A stretch of DNA of 46,022 nucleotides from an uncultured Gammaproteobacteria bacterium (GTDB taxonomy: Bacteria > Pseudomonadota > Gammaproteobacteria > PS1 > Pseudothioglobaceae). A model generated the notes under the pieces. The model was not told the DNA's origin and did not search any database. It saw only the letters and a program-made list of their open reading frames with translations. The position numbers and the translations under genes were made by a program. Positions within the stretch are counted from its first letter, which is position 1, and each line of letters begins with the position of its first letter. Below are positions 26,472 to 34,348 of the stretch, piece by piece. The stretch spans positions 1-46,022 of the forward strand of contig CALCCK010000006.1 of assembly GCA_937899995.1 (NCBI GenBank). The letters run 5' to 3'.

Positions 26472-27095
26472 ATGCCTCCAGCGACAGAATCAATCTTATA
26501 TTATATTCATGACCCTATGTGTTCTTGGTGTTGGGGGTTTAATAAGGTCTGGAAAATAGTTAAAAATTCACTGCCAAATTCAATCAACATTCAATACATC
26601 CTTGGCGGGTTAGCACCTGATAGCGACGAACCCATGGTGAATGAAACACGTAAATACATTCAAATGAATTGGCGCAAAATCGAACGAACAATTCCAGGTA
26701 CTAAGTTTAATAATGATTTTTGGAAAAATTGCACGCCTAGACGATCTACCTATCCTTCGTGTCGTGCAGTTATTGCTGTTAAAAATCAAAATCCTGATTT
26801 AGAACAAACAATAATAACACTGATTCAAAAAGCTTATTATTTGGAAGCTAAAAATCCCTCAGAAGACTCAATATTAATATCTTTAGCAAAGATTCTTGAT
26901 TTAAATATAGAACAATTTATCCAAGACCTAAATTCTAAACTTACCCAGCAACAACTATTAGACGATATTACCCTGATGCAATCATTAGGTGCTAGTAGCT
27001 TTCCATCATTAATATTAAAAATAGCAGATACGATTAAACCGATTAGCATTGATTACAATGACGCAGATTTCATTATAAATCAAATCATTACTTGA
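26472..27095 (+). CDS. DsbA-family thiol oxidoreductase (FrnE-like), cytosolic
   Basis: This 207-residue thioredoxin-fold protein has the active site CSWC (Cys17, Cys20) in HDPMCSWCWGF and the cis-proline loop SFPSL near residue 178, with the helical insertion of DsbA types between. The CSWCWGF form is typical of the FrnE / putative DsbA isomerase group. It lacks a signal peptide, so it should act in the cytosol, unlike true DsbA. A third and fourth cysteine (NCTPRRSTYPSC) may be regulatory or form a second redox pair. It diverges from the lipoprotein pair with paired cysteines, but the different compartment argues against direct partnership. The promoter of tRNA-Arg overlaps its stop. Confidence 0.82.
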   Translation: MPPATESILYYIHDPMCSWCWGFNKVWKIVKNSLPNSINIQYILGGLAPDSDEPMVNETRKYIQMNWRKIERTIPGTKFNNDFWKNCTPRRSTYPSCRAVIAVKNQNPDLEQTIITLIQKAYYLEAKNPSEDSILISLAKILDLNIEQFIQDLNSKLTQQQLLDDITLMQSLGASSFPSLILKIADTIKPISIDYNDADFIINQIIT

Positions 27096-27120
27096 ATTTA
27101 GCACGCTATCAACCGATAAT
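27092..27120 (+). promoter_or_regulatory. Sigma-70 promoter of tRNA-Arg
   Basis: TTGAAT (27092-27097) and GATAAT (27115-27120) are separated by exactly 17 bases, and the mature tRNA starts 10 bases after the -10. The -35 overlaps the stop codon of the DsbA-like gene. Confidence 0.75.
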
Positions 27121-27129
27121 ACCTCACTT

Positions 27130-27206
27130 GCCTTCGTAGCTCAGCTGGATAGAGCAGCCGCCTCCTAAGCGGCAGGTCGAACGTTCAAATCGTTTCGAGG
27201 GCACCA
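27130..27206 (+). tRNA. tRNA-Arg (CCT)
   Basis: The 77-nt sequence folds fully: acceptor GCCTTCG/CGAGGGC with discriminator A and encoded CCA, D-arm GCTC/GAGC, anticodon stem GCCGC/GCGGC with loop CTCCTAA (anticodon CCT, codon AGG), and a T-arm with TTCAAAT. tRNA-Arg genes are frequent integration sites, but no integrase or duplicated 3' end is seen nearby. Confidence 0.95.
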
Positions 27207-27291
27207 TATTACAGACTGCACATCACACAGGTCTTTCACATGAAATTATTAAGTGTAGAATTGAATTATACAAAACATATAGGAGTAACGC

Positions 27292-27543
27292 ATGACTCAG
27301 AAACTTAATACAAAGGCAGTGGCATTAGCGCTTGGGCTTATGTGGTCGCTAGGTGTATTGTTCATGTCAATGACTGCATTAGCTTCAGAGAGCTACTTAC
27401 ACAATATGGTAGATTTTATCGCAAGTGTTTACTTAGGGTACTCGCTTAGTTTTGGCGGTATTATTACCGGTATGATTTGGGGATTTTTTGATGCAGCGAT
27501 TGGTGGCTTTGTGTTTGCCTGGCTTTACAATAAATTTAATTAG
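27292..27543 (+). CDS. Small two-helix membrane protein (holin-named family)
   Basis: This 83-residue protein has a hydrophobic N-terminal helix (VALALGLMWSLGVLFMSM) and a second C-terminal helical region (GGIITGMIWGFFDAAIGG) ending in FAWLYNKFN. The GYSLSFGGIITG...WGFFDAAIGG..FAWLYN pattern occurs in chromosomal proteins that databases often label bacteriophage holin, although they are not next to phage genes. Here too no lysis or phage gene is near. A strong AGGAG lies 6 bases before the ATG. I would read it as a conserved small inner-membrane protein of unknown role and not as evidence of a prophage. Confidence 0.75.
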   Translation: MTQKLNTKAVALALGLMWSLGVLFMSMTALASESYLHNMVDFIASVYLGYSLSFGGIITGMIWGFFDAAIGGFVFAWLYNKFN

Positions 27544-27558
27544 ATATTTTTTGTATTG

Positions 27559-29436
27559 TTAAAACAATGACTCGAAAAAACCTAAAAAACCTGGAGATTC
27601 TTTAGGTTTTTCTGCGCTGATTTTTTTAGCGTTAGCCTCTTCTTCTTTTTTAAGCGCTTCAAAACTATCTAACGCTATTTTAATTTCAGCTTTAACATGA
27701 GCATTAATTTCTCGATTTATTACATCTGTTTCTTTCCTCTCTTTAGCAATAAGAGCGTAGTTTTCAGAATTAAATCGACTTAATACTTTTGATCTGGATT
27801 GTTGAGATTTTTGATTCAAAATCTGCTCTTTCTTTTTGTAAGGCGCTTGTAATGTGTTTTTTTGCTTTTCATGCTCTCTTGCATGCTGCGCTTTAAGAGT
27901 GGCTAAATCTTTAACACCATCTGATTCAACCTTAATAAGCGATCTTTTATGGCTCTTAATAATAGAGTCAAACTTTGAATTTCTTGCAGAAGATAGCCTG
28001 TCACGTGATTTATCTTCATAAGCTTGTTGTTCTTGTTTAATTTGCTGATTAATATCAGTAATATACTGCCTCTTTTTAGACTCTCTACTTACGTCTCTTG
28101 CGAGCTTTTCTTTAATATAAGTTGATTCTAAACGTTCTAAAACCTGTCTTTCTTTTATTGATATTTTTTTCTTTACAGTATCAATATACTCTAAAAGTTT
28201 AGGTTTTAATTCTGGATACAAACCATCAACAAATATTTGATTTTTTGCTTTTATTTTTTTTCCAACAATCATAGCTTCGGCAATTCTCTGACCCTCTAAC
28301 TCAGCCAACCTGATGTCAATAATTTTTTTATTAGCAATTCTTAATGATTTAATATCATTCTCAACAACATCGATTTTTTTCTGATATTGCAATTTAACTC
28401 TAGCAATAGTAACTTGATATTTTGCTTGCGCCCTTCTAGCTTTATCTTTTAATTGGTAATAATTATCTGGCTCACTGATAAGCATCTTTTTTATCAACTC
28501 TTTACCAGTCAAACTCGTTACGCTTAATACTCTGTCTTCAATTCTAGAAATAATCCTATCACTTCTGGAATTTGCTTTCATTCTAACTTCAGCAACCTTT
28601 AATGCTGTCTCCGCATCTAGCAAACGAATTTTGTGCTTCAGCTCGCCATTCATCATTTGCGCTAGCTCTTTCTCCTTAATCGGAATATTTTTCTCTAAAT
28701 TAGCCAAATCAGTTATTAACTGCGTATCAACATCTTCGTTTCTAATTTGATCGCCAATAACATTGTTCTTTTGAGTGGTAATCGTGGCTTCTTTGATGAT
28801 TTTAATTTTTCCTTGCTTTCCAGCATCAAACTGAAAATCTGTATTTGAAAAGAAATTTTCAAAATCAATCGACTCAAATAAAGAAGTGTTGCCTAATGAT
28901 GATTTAGTAGTGACAGAGGTAAATGCAGTATCTGACGATTTAGTTTGAACCATATCAGAGAGAAAATTATCAAAATCTATCGGATCACCCCAAGAGCCTA
29001 GCTCACCAAAAGAGGCTTCTAAGGGCTTAACTGAAGGAGCACTATCCAATGATGGTGATTTAGTAGTGACAGAGGTAAATGCAGTAGCTGACGATTTAGT
29101 TTGAACCGTATTAAAGAAAAAATTATCAAAATCCATCGCCTCGCCTAAAGAAATATTAGGAGCCTGGGTTTGATTTGGATCTAAGAAAAAATTATCAGAA
29201 AGCACGTCTTCAGTATTCGCCCCCCAAGAGCCCGCAAATTTCTTTATATCTTGAACTGCTAGAGATGGGGCCTTCTCTATTAGACTCCTTTCAGGTGTTT
29301 CAGATTTGACGGCTGGAAAATTAGTAGGTACTGACTCAGAAGAAGGAATTGTATTACTATTATTTACTGGCAAATATTCACAACCAGTTAATAAAACTAA
29401 AATGAGTGGCAACGAACTAAATAATACTTTATTCAC
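27559..29436 (-). CDS. Large coiled-coil lipoprotein with internal repeat
   Basis: The gene starts at GTG (29434-29436), and its signal MNKVLFSSLPLILVLLTGC gives lipidated Cys19. Residues 20-200 or so are Ser/Thr-rich and low in complexity, with three DF(D/E)NFF-type units and two copies of VQTKSS-x-TAFTSVTTKS encoded by a 51-bp DNA repeat. From about residue 210 to 600 it is a charged Lys/Glu-rich helical region with heptad character, probably a long coiled coil or helical hairpin. The end, ESPGFLGFFESLF, resembles the GFFGSWFGG motif of the neighbouring lipoprotein. No catalytic domain is recognised. It likely forms an elongated envelope-tethered fibre or spacer. Role unknown. Confidence 0.8.
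   Translation of the reverse strand: MNKVLFSSLPLILVLLTGCEYLPVNNSNTIPSSESVPTNFPAVKSETPERSLIEKAPSLAVQDIKKFAGSWGANTEDVLSDNFFLDPNQTQAPNISLGEAMDFDNFFFNTVQTKSSATAFTSVTTKSPSLDSAPSVKPLEASFGELGSWGDPIDFDNFLSDMVQTKSSDTAFTSVTTKSSLGNTSLFESIDFENFFSNTDFQFDAGKQGKIKIIKEATITTQKNNVIGDQIRNEDVDTQLITDLANLEKNIPIKEKELAQMMNGELKHKIRLLDAETALKVAEVRMKANSRSDRIISRIEDRVLSVTSLTGKELIKKMLISEPDNYYQLKDKARRAQAKYQVTIARVKLQYQKKIDVVENDIKSLRIANKKIIDIRLAELEGQRIAEAMIVGKKIKAKNQIFVDGLYPELKPKLLEYIDTVKKKISIKERQVLERLESTYIKEKLARDVSRESKKRQYITDINQQIKQEQQAYEDKSRDRLSSARNSKFDSIIKSHKRSLIKVESDGVKDLATLKAQHAREHEKQKNTLQAPYKKKEQILNQKSQQSRSKVLSRFNSENYALIAKERKETDVINREINAHVKAEIKIALDSFEALKKEEEANAKKISAEKPKESPGFLGFFESLF
28901..29107 (-). repeat. 51-bp in-frame direct repeat within the coiled-coil lipoprotein gene
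   Basis: Copies at 28901-28951 and 29057-29107 match at 50 of 51 bases and lie 156 bp apart, exactly 52 codons. Flanking DFDNF codons are also partly repeated, so the duplicated unit was probably the whole 52-codon segment, which then diverged around the retained core. Confidence 0.93.
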
Positions 29437-29552
29437 AATTTATGGTGTCTTTAATATATTTTATATGATCAAGGTAAATCTTTTAATTAAAGTTATCTTT
29501 CTTAAAACAACTTAATTAACTAAACTCAATTCGTCCTTATTAATTTCTAACC

Positions 29553-31103
29553 TTATTTTAACGCCGCATCACTTTTAACTCTAATGTCAGTTTTAGCCTG
29601 TTTATTAATCACCTCTATCGCCTTCCTTTCTTTCATAAGCAACTCTCTTTCTCTAATTCTAGCTCTAGAAATGATTGAAGATTTATCTTTCCTTGATTGA
29701 CTAATTAAACCCTTCTTACTCATCTCATATTCAACCTTAAGATCTGCTTTCTTTTGCTTGTGCTGTTCTTGATTATCTAACTCAAGCTGAGACAAAGAGC
29801 CTTTCCTATTTGAATAGATTTTTCTAATTGATGACTCTAGCCTTTCATCAATCGCAGTAATCTTGGCATCTCTTTCAGAAATTAAATTACTACGCATTTT
29901 ATCGCCTGCAGATTTTTTAGCATTTACAATTTCAGTGTTTAGGCCAACTTTGTACACCTTCTCTTTAGCATCCCTAGCTACTTTATCTTTCTCGTACTTT
30001 GAAGCAATCGTGCTTAATGCAACCTTCTCTTGCTTTGCTAATTTTAATTTTGTAGCATTGCTATACTCATCAGCTTCAGCTTTAAACTTGGCAATAAGCT
30101 TATCAATCATTGCTTTATTGTTTGCTTTTACTTTTTTCTCAACTTCAATAGCATCAGCAATACGTTGTCTTTCTAACTCTGACATTCTAATACTTAATAA
30201 TTCCTGACTAGATTGCTCCATTGCACGAACATTCTGCCTCATTATTGTTAATTGTTTTTTTCTTTCTTTATCAAGTTCAATTTTTGTCACAGACAAATAA
30301 CTAAGGTATTGGTCTTTAAGTTTTCTCTCATTTTCCTTAAATAGGTAGTACCTATCTAACTCAGTAGCAAGTGCTTTTTTCATTAATCTGCTTTCTACTT
30401 CGCTTTGCGTATCTGAAATCTTTCTTTCAACTGAAGTAATTGCATTTATCCTTTGATCTTTTGTATAAGACTTAACCTGAGCTACCTTGTCTTGGATATC
30501 TAGATCTAATGTTTTAATCTTTGTTTTTAGCTCGACTTGACTATCCTTAGCAAGATTATTTTCTTCAGACTTTAACTGAGCATTTAAAGCGTTTAGCTCT
30601 TCTTTCAGTCTAGATTCAACATCTTCTAATCTGGTTTGCTTGGCAATCTTAGCAACAACTTTGGCATTGATATTACCAACTTTAACCGTTTCAATTCTTC
30701 TTTTACGCTCTGCCTCAGCATCGATTTTTATTTTTACAATTATTTCTCGTTGTTTACTGGTTAATTTAGAGTACTTTTTAGCTACCGCTGATTTAATGCC
30801 TTTCTTTTTCTCAAGATTTTTCTTGGAATTATCCTTAACATCTTCTTCATCGCCACCAAACCATGAACCAAAGAAACCTGAAGATTCCTCAGTTTCAGAA
30901 GTTTTCTCTACGTTAGGGGCTTCATCAACCTCTCCCCCAAACCACGAACCAAAGAAACCTGAAGACTCCTCAGTTTCAGCAATATTAGCCTGCGTGGGTT
31001 TCACCTCTTCTTTAACGTTCTCATCTGAAATCGAACAACCGGTCAAAAAAAGAGACCCAACTAACAAAGAACTTAATAAAATTTTATCTGTAATAATACG
31101 CAT
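29553..31103 (-). CDS. Coiled-coil lipoprotein with duplicated GFFGSWFGG motif
   Basis: I start at ATG 31101-31103, with AGGGG upstream; the frame extends five codons further. The signal MRIITDKILLSSLLVGSLFLTGC lipidates Cys23. Two copies of EESSGFFGSWFGG follow, encoded by a 43-bp DNA repeat, then a lysine-rich linker and a very long charged helical region (about residues 110-510) rich in Lys, Glu, Ala and Ile/Val heptads. It parallels the 625-residue lipoprotein downstream: same signal wording, aromatic GF motifs, and coiled coils with shared phrases such as ELERQRIADA against ELEGQRIAEA, and ending in an ERK-x-x-(D/E)VIN-x-x region. The two are old paralogues. No known family is recognised. 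Confidence 0.8.
   Translation of the reverse strand: MRIITDKILLSSLLVGSLFLTGCSISDENVKEEVKPTQANIAETEESSGFFGSWFGGEVDEAPNVEKTSETEESSGFFGSWFGGDEEDVKDNSKKNLEKKKGIKSAVAKKYSKLTSKQREIIVKIKIDAEAERKRRIETVKVGNINAKVVAKIAKQTRLEDVESRLKEELNALNAQLKSEENNLAKDSQVELKTKIKTLDLDIQDKVAQVKSYTKDQRINAITSVERKISDTQSEVESRLMKKALATELDRYYLFKENERKLKDQYLSYLSVTKIELDKERKKQLTIMRQNVRAMEQSSQELLSIRMSELERQRIADAIEVEKKVKANNKAMIDKLIAKFKAEADEYSNATKLKLAKQEKVALSTIASKYEKDKVARDAKEKVYKVGLNTEIVNAKKSAGDKMRSNLISERDAKITAIDERLESSIRKIYSNRKGSLSQLELDNQEQHKQKKADLKVEYEMSKKGLISQSRKDKSSIISRARIRERELLMKERKAIEVINKQAKTDIRVKSDAALK
30856..30979 (-). repeat. 43-bp direct repeat encoding the GFFGSWFGG motif
   Basis: Copies at 30856-30898 and 30937-30979 differ at two bases and are 81 bp (27 codons) apart. 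They encode the duplicated ETEESSGFFGSWFGG segment of the lipoprotein. Confidence 0.92.
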
Positions 31104-31138
31104 ACCACGCCCCTGCATTAAAAATGAATAATTTACTC

Positions 31139-31186
31139 ATTATCACCATTAAACCCGCTCTGTCAAGTGTTTAACCAACACTTGAC
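31139..31186 (-). promoter_or_regulatory. Promoter of the 516-residue lipoprotein with a strong inverted repeat
   Basis: On the minus strand TTGACA (31161-31166) and GATAAT (31139-31144) are 16 bases apart, 35 bases before the start codon. A perfect 10-bp inverted repeat GTCAAGTGTT/AACACTTGAC with a 5-base loop (31162-31186) overlaps the -35. It could be an operator, or a terminator hairpin of the small lipoprotein gene reused in the promoter. The same TTGACA-16-GATAAT layout precedes the next lipoprotein gene. Confidence 0.75.
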
Positions 31187-31228
31187 TTGGGCTAAAAGTA
31201 ATTATTTGATCTTCATTTTTTATAATGA

Positions 31229-31444
31229 TTATTCTGAACCGCTAAATAACGAACCAAAGTAGTCAGAAATTGAAGAACCAGTAGATGAAACTGAATCTGA
31301 TACCGCAGAGCCAGTATTTGAAAGTTCAGTGCCAACCTCAGAAGCTGTAGTTTTAATTGAATCAATAACCCCCATATGACCACAACCAGTTAAAAAAAGA
31401 AAACTACTAAAAAAAGAACTTAATAAAATTTTGTTATTGAACAT
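31229..31444 (-). CDS. Small lipoprotein of the GF-motif cluster
   Basis: This 71-residue protein has the signal MFNNKILLSSFFSSFLFLTGC (Cys21 lipidated), very close in wording to that of the 516-residue neighbour (KILLSS, LFLTGC). The mature 50 residues are Ser/Thr/Gly-rich and end in SDYFGSLFSGSE, an analogue of the SGFFGSWFGG motif. A GGGAG ribosome site lies 7 bases before the ATG, and a strong promoter precedes it. It appears to be a minimal member of the same family, with anchor and terminal motif but without the coiled coil. Function unknown. Confidence 0.8.
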   Translation of the reverse strand: MFNNKILLSSFFSSFLFLTGCGHMGVIDSIKTTASEVGTELSNTGSAVSDSVSSTGSSISDYFGSLFSGSE

Positions 31445-31478
31445 GGGTTAACTCCCGTTAATAAATATAATAATGGTT

Positions 31479-31514
31479 ATTATCTCCATTAAAAACTTGA
31501 TGTCAACAGCTGTT
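31479..31514 (-). promoter_or_regulatory. Promoter of the small lipoprotein gene
   Basis: On the minus strand a perfect TTGACA (31501-31506) and GATAAT (31479-31484) are 16 bases apart and lead to a leader of about 28 bases. The 10-bp palindrome AACAGCTGTT (31505-31514) touches the -35. The segment TTTAATGG-x-GATAAT is shared with the promoter at 31139-31166. Confidence 0.8.
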
Positions 31515-31538
31515 TTGCAATTTATTTAATATAAATAT

Positions 31539-31582
31539 ATAGTTTTCGTTTTAGTTTCACAAAATTCATAGTCTTCGTTTTA
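31539..31582 (+). repeat. 15-base direct repeat upstream of aroC
   Basis: ATAGTTTTCGTTTTA (31539-31553) and ATAGTCTTCGTTTTA (31568-31582) differ at one base and are 29 bases apart, nearly three helical turns. A TATAAT follows at 31595-31600 with no consensus -35. This suits an activator with two sites, but there is no independent support. Confidence 0.4.
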
Positions 31583-31629
31583 CCTTTGATTCTGTATAAT
31601 CATTGGCAATATTATTGCTAGGAAAGCAC

Positions 31630-32727
31630 ATGTCAGGTAATACTTTTGGAAAATTATTCACAGTAACTACTGCAGGTGAATCACATGGTGAAGCACTGAT
31701 TGGTATTGTTGATGGTTGCCCTCCTGGTATGGCACTGACTGAGGCTGATCTTCAAGGTGATTTAGATCTTAGAAAACCAGGTACTTCTCGCCACACCACG
31801 CAACGCCGTGAAGAAGATTTAGTCAAGATTTTATCAGGTACCTTTGAAGGCAAAACCACGGGTATGCCGATTGCACTGACTATCCAAAACACCGATCAAC
31901 GCTCTAAAGATTACGGTAATATTGCTAATACTTTTCGCCCTGGTCATGCTGATTACACTTATGATCAAAAATATGGCTTTAGAGATTACCGTGGTGGTGG
32001 ACGCTCATCGGCCAGAGAAACAGCCATGCGTGTTGCCTGTGGTGGTATTGCCAAGAAGTATTTAAAAGAAAACCTAGGTATTGAGATTAAAGGATATTTG
32101 TCGCAACTCGGCCCAATCACTTTCGACAACTTTGATTGGAATGAAGTGCATAATAATCCGTTCTTCTGCCCTGATGCAAACAAAGTTAAAGAATTAGAAG
32201 ATTATATGGATGCCCTTAGAAAGTCCGGCGATTCAATTGGTGCACGCGTTAACGTAATCGCCACCAATATGCCGGCAGGTTTAGGTGAACCGATTTTTGA
32301 TCGTTTAGAAGCTGATATTGCTCACGGCATGATGAGTATTAATGCGGTTAAAGGCATTGAAATTGGCGCAGGATTTAACTCGATTACCCAAAAAGGTACT
32401 GAGCATCGTGATGCCATTACCATTGATGGTTTTAAATCTAACCATGCGGGTGGCACACTGGGAGGTATTAGTTCAGGGCAAGATGTATTAGTATCTATTG
32501 CACTAAAGCCAACTTCAAGCTTGCGTTTACCAATTGAGAGCATTGATAAAGAAGGCAACCCAATTGAAGTGATTACCAAAGGTCGTCACGATCCATGTGT
32601 AGGCATTCGCGCCACTCCAATTGCCGAAGCTATGTTGGCCATGACTATTATGGATCATGTCATGCGTCATCGTGCACAAAACGCAGGGGTTAAATCCTCT
32701 ACACCGGTCGTACCGGCTAAAGCATAA
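31630..32727 (+). CDS. aroC: Chorismate synthase
   Basis: AroC makes chorismate from EPSP with reduced FMN, the last common step to aromatic amino acids and quinone/folate rings. Family signatures are present: [18 protein letters not shown] at the start, [20 protein letters not shown] and [15 protein letters not shown] in the middle, and [19 protein letters not shown] near the end. I start at ATG 31630, where [10 protein letters not shown] matches the family and AGGAAA lies upstream; the frame is open nine codons earlier. Its 365 residues are normal. The SulP gene follows 27 bases downstream on the same strand. Confidence 0.97.
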   Translation: MSGNTFGKLFTVTTAGESHGEALIGIVDGCPPGMALTEADLQGDLDLRKPGTSRHTTQRREEDLVKILSGTFEGKTTGMPIALTIQNTDQRSKDYGNIANTFRPGHADYTYDQKYGFRDYRGGGRSSARETAMRVACGGIAKKYLKENLGIEIKGYLSQLGPITFDNFDWNEVHNNPFFCPDANKVKELEDYMDALRKSGDSIGARVNVIATNMPAGLGEPIFDRLEADIAHGMMSINAVKGIEIGAGFNSITQKGTEHRDAITIDGFKSNHAGGTLGGISSGQDVLVSIALKPTSSLRLPIESIDKEGNPIEVITKGRHDPCVGIRATPIAEAMLAMTIMDHVMRHRAQNAGVKSSTPVVPAKA

Positions 32728-32754
32728 CACCGCTAAAAAATAAGGAGAAAATCT

Positions 32755-34281
32755 ATGTTATTTGCACTGATTAACAAGTACGCCCCTATTAATGTCAAAA
32801 ATGACGTGTTGTCCGGCTTAACTGTTGCACTCGCATTAGTGCCTGAAGCGGTTGCCTTTGCCTTACTCGCCGGTGTATCACCATTAGTTGGCCTATACGC
32901 TGCCTTTACTATTGGCTTGGTTACCTCTATTATTGGTGGTCGCCCAGGCATGATCTCAGGTGCTACTGGTGCAATTGCAGTAGTGATTGGCACCTTAGTT
33001 GCCGTTCACGGTGTAGAGTATTTATTTGCTGCTGTGGTGCTCACTGGTTTTATTCAAATAGCTTTTGGTGTGCTTAAGCTCGGTAAGTTTATCCGTTTAG
33101 TGCCACACCCAGTTTTCCTAGGTTTTGTGAATGGTATTGCCATGGTTATTTTTATCGGCCAGATTAAGCAATTTAAAGTAGGTGAGTATTGGATTACTGG
33201 CGAACCACTGATGATTATGCTGGTCATCATTGCTATAACAATGGCGATTATTCATTTCTTACCAAGACTTACCAAAGTCGTGCCATCGATATTGGTTGCT
33301 GTTGTTGTGGGAAGTTTAGCTGTTATTATGCTTAACATTGACACACGTACCGTAGGTGATGTTGCCTCCATTAAAGGTGGATTACCTATCTTTCATATTC
33401 CAGATGTGGGTGGTATTAGCTGGGACATGCTGGTTATTATTTTCCCTTATGCATTGACCATGGCCTTAGTCGGATTGATCGAGAGCTTACTAACGCTTAA
33501 TTTGGTTGACGACCTAACAGAGACTACAGGCAAGCCTAATCAAGAATGTATCGGCCAAGGTATAGCTAATACGGTAACCGGTCTGTTTGGTGGTATGGGT
33601 GGTTGTGCCATGGTGGGTCAAAGCATTATTAATATCAAGTCTGGTGGTCGTGGCCGCTTATCCGGCATTGTCGCTTCTGTTACCTTGTTATTATTCATTC
33701 TATTTTTATCCGAATACATTGAAATGATTCCAATAGCCGTATTAGTGGGTGTGATGTTCATGGTAGTTATTGGCACCTTTGAATGGTGTACCGTGCGTTT
33801 GTTTGGCAAGGTGCCAACCTTGGACATTATTACTGGTATTTCTGTTGCTGTAATCACCGTACTAACTGACAACTTAGCCCTGGCAGTGATTGTTGGTGTA
33901 ATTCTATCAGCCTTATCTTTTGCTTGGGAATCAGCCAGCAAGATTTTTGTTAAACAAACTCAAAACGAACAAGGCAACAATGTCTATGAAATCCATGGCA
34001 CCTTATTCTTTGCCTCTAAAGATCGTTTTCAAGAGTTATTCAACCCTACAGAAGACACTAATGACGTTTATATTGATTTTGGCAACTCTAGAGTGCTAGA
34101 CCACTCAGCCATTCAAGCTATTGATAAACTGGCTGTACGCTATAAAAGAGTAGGAAAAACACTACATTTACAACACCTCAGTGGTGAGTGCCGACTACTT
34201 CTAAAAACAGCTAAAGGCTTGGTTGAGGTTAATGTATTAGAAGATCCAACTTATCATGTAGCGGATGACAAGCTCGCCTAA
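32755..34281 (+). CDS. SulP-family anion transporter with STAS domain
   Basis: This inner-membrane protein has 10 to 12 or more hydrophobic segments from residue 14 to about 395, beginning NVKNDVLSGLTVALALVPEA, which is the SulP signature region. A cytosolic STAS domain follows (about 420-500) with VYIDFGNSRVLDHSAIQ. Members carry sulfate, bicarbonate, C4-dicarboxylates or molybdate, and substrate cannot be read from sequence. In a sulfur-oxidising autotroph, bicarbonate uptake or sulfate export are both reasonable guesses. An AAGGAG precedes the ATG. It is likely cotranscribed with aroC, with no functional link evident. Confidence 0.9.
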   Translation: MLFALINKYAPINVKNDVLSGLTVALALVPEAVAFALLAGVSPLVGLYAAFTIGLVTSIIGGRPGMISGATGAIAVVIGTLVAVHGVEYLFAAVVLTGFIQIAFGVLKLGKFIRLVPHPVFLGFVNGIAMVIFIGQIKQFKVGEYWITGEPLMIMLVIIAITMAIIHFLPRLTKVVPSILVAVVVGSLAVIMLNIDTRTVGDVASIKGGLPIFHIPDVGGISWDMLVIIFPYALTMALVGLIESLLTLNLVDDLTETTGKPNQECIGQGIANTVTGLFGGMGGCAMVGQSIINIKSGGRGRLSGIVASVTLLLFILFLSEYIEMIPIAVLVGVMFMVVIGTFEWCTVRLFGKVPTLDIITGISVAVITVLTDNLALAVIVGVILSALSFAWESASKIFVKQTQNEQGNNVYEIHGTLFFASKDRFQELFNPTEDTNDVYIDFGNSRVLDHSAIQAIDKLAVRYKRVGKTLHLQHLSGECRLLLKTAKGLVEVNVLEDPTYHVADDKLA

Positions 34282-34348
34282 TACAGCTTGAAAATCTATC
34301 CTAATATTTGTACAATATAACTATATTGATAAATATTGGAGATAGCAT

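Noticed and set aside
27130-27543. Prophage remnant at tRNA-Arg
   Set aside because: Only a holin-named membrane protein is present; no integrase, duplicated tRNA end or other phage gene.
30640-31131. 163-codon open frame opposite the 516-residue lipoprotein
   Set aside because: It mirrors the Lys/Glu-rich coding strand as Leu/Ser/Phe-rich low complexity; the sense gene has a signal peptide, promoter and paralogue.
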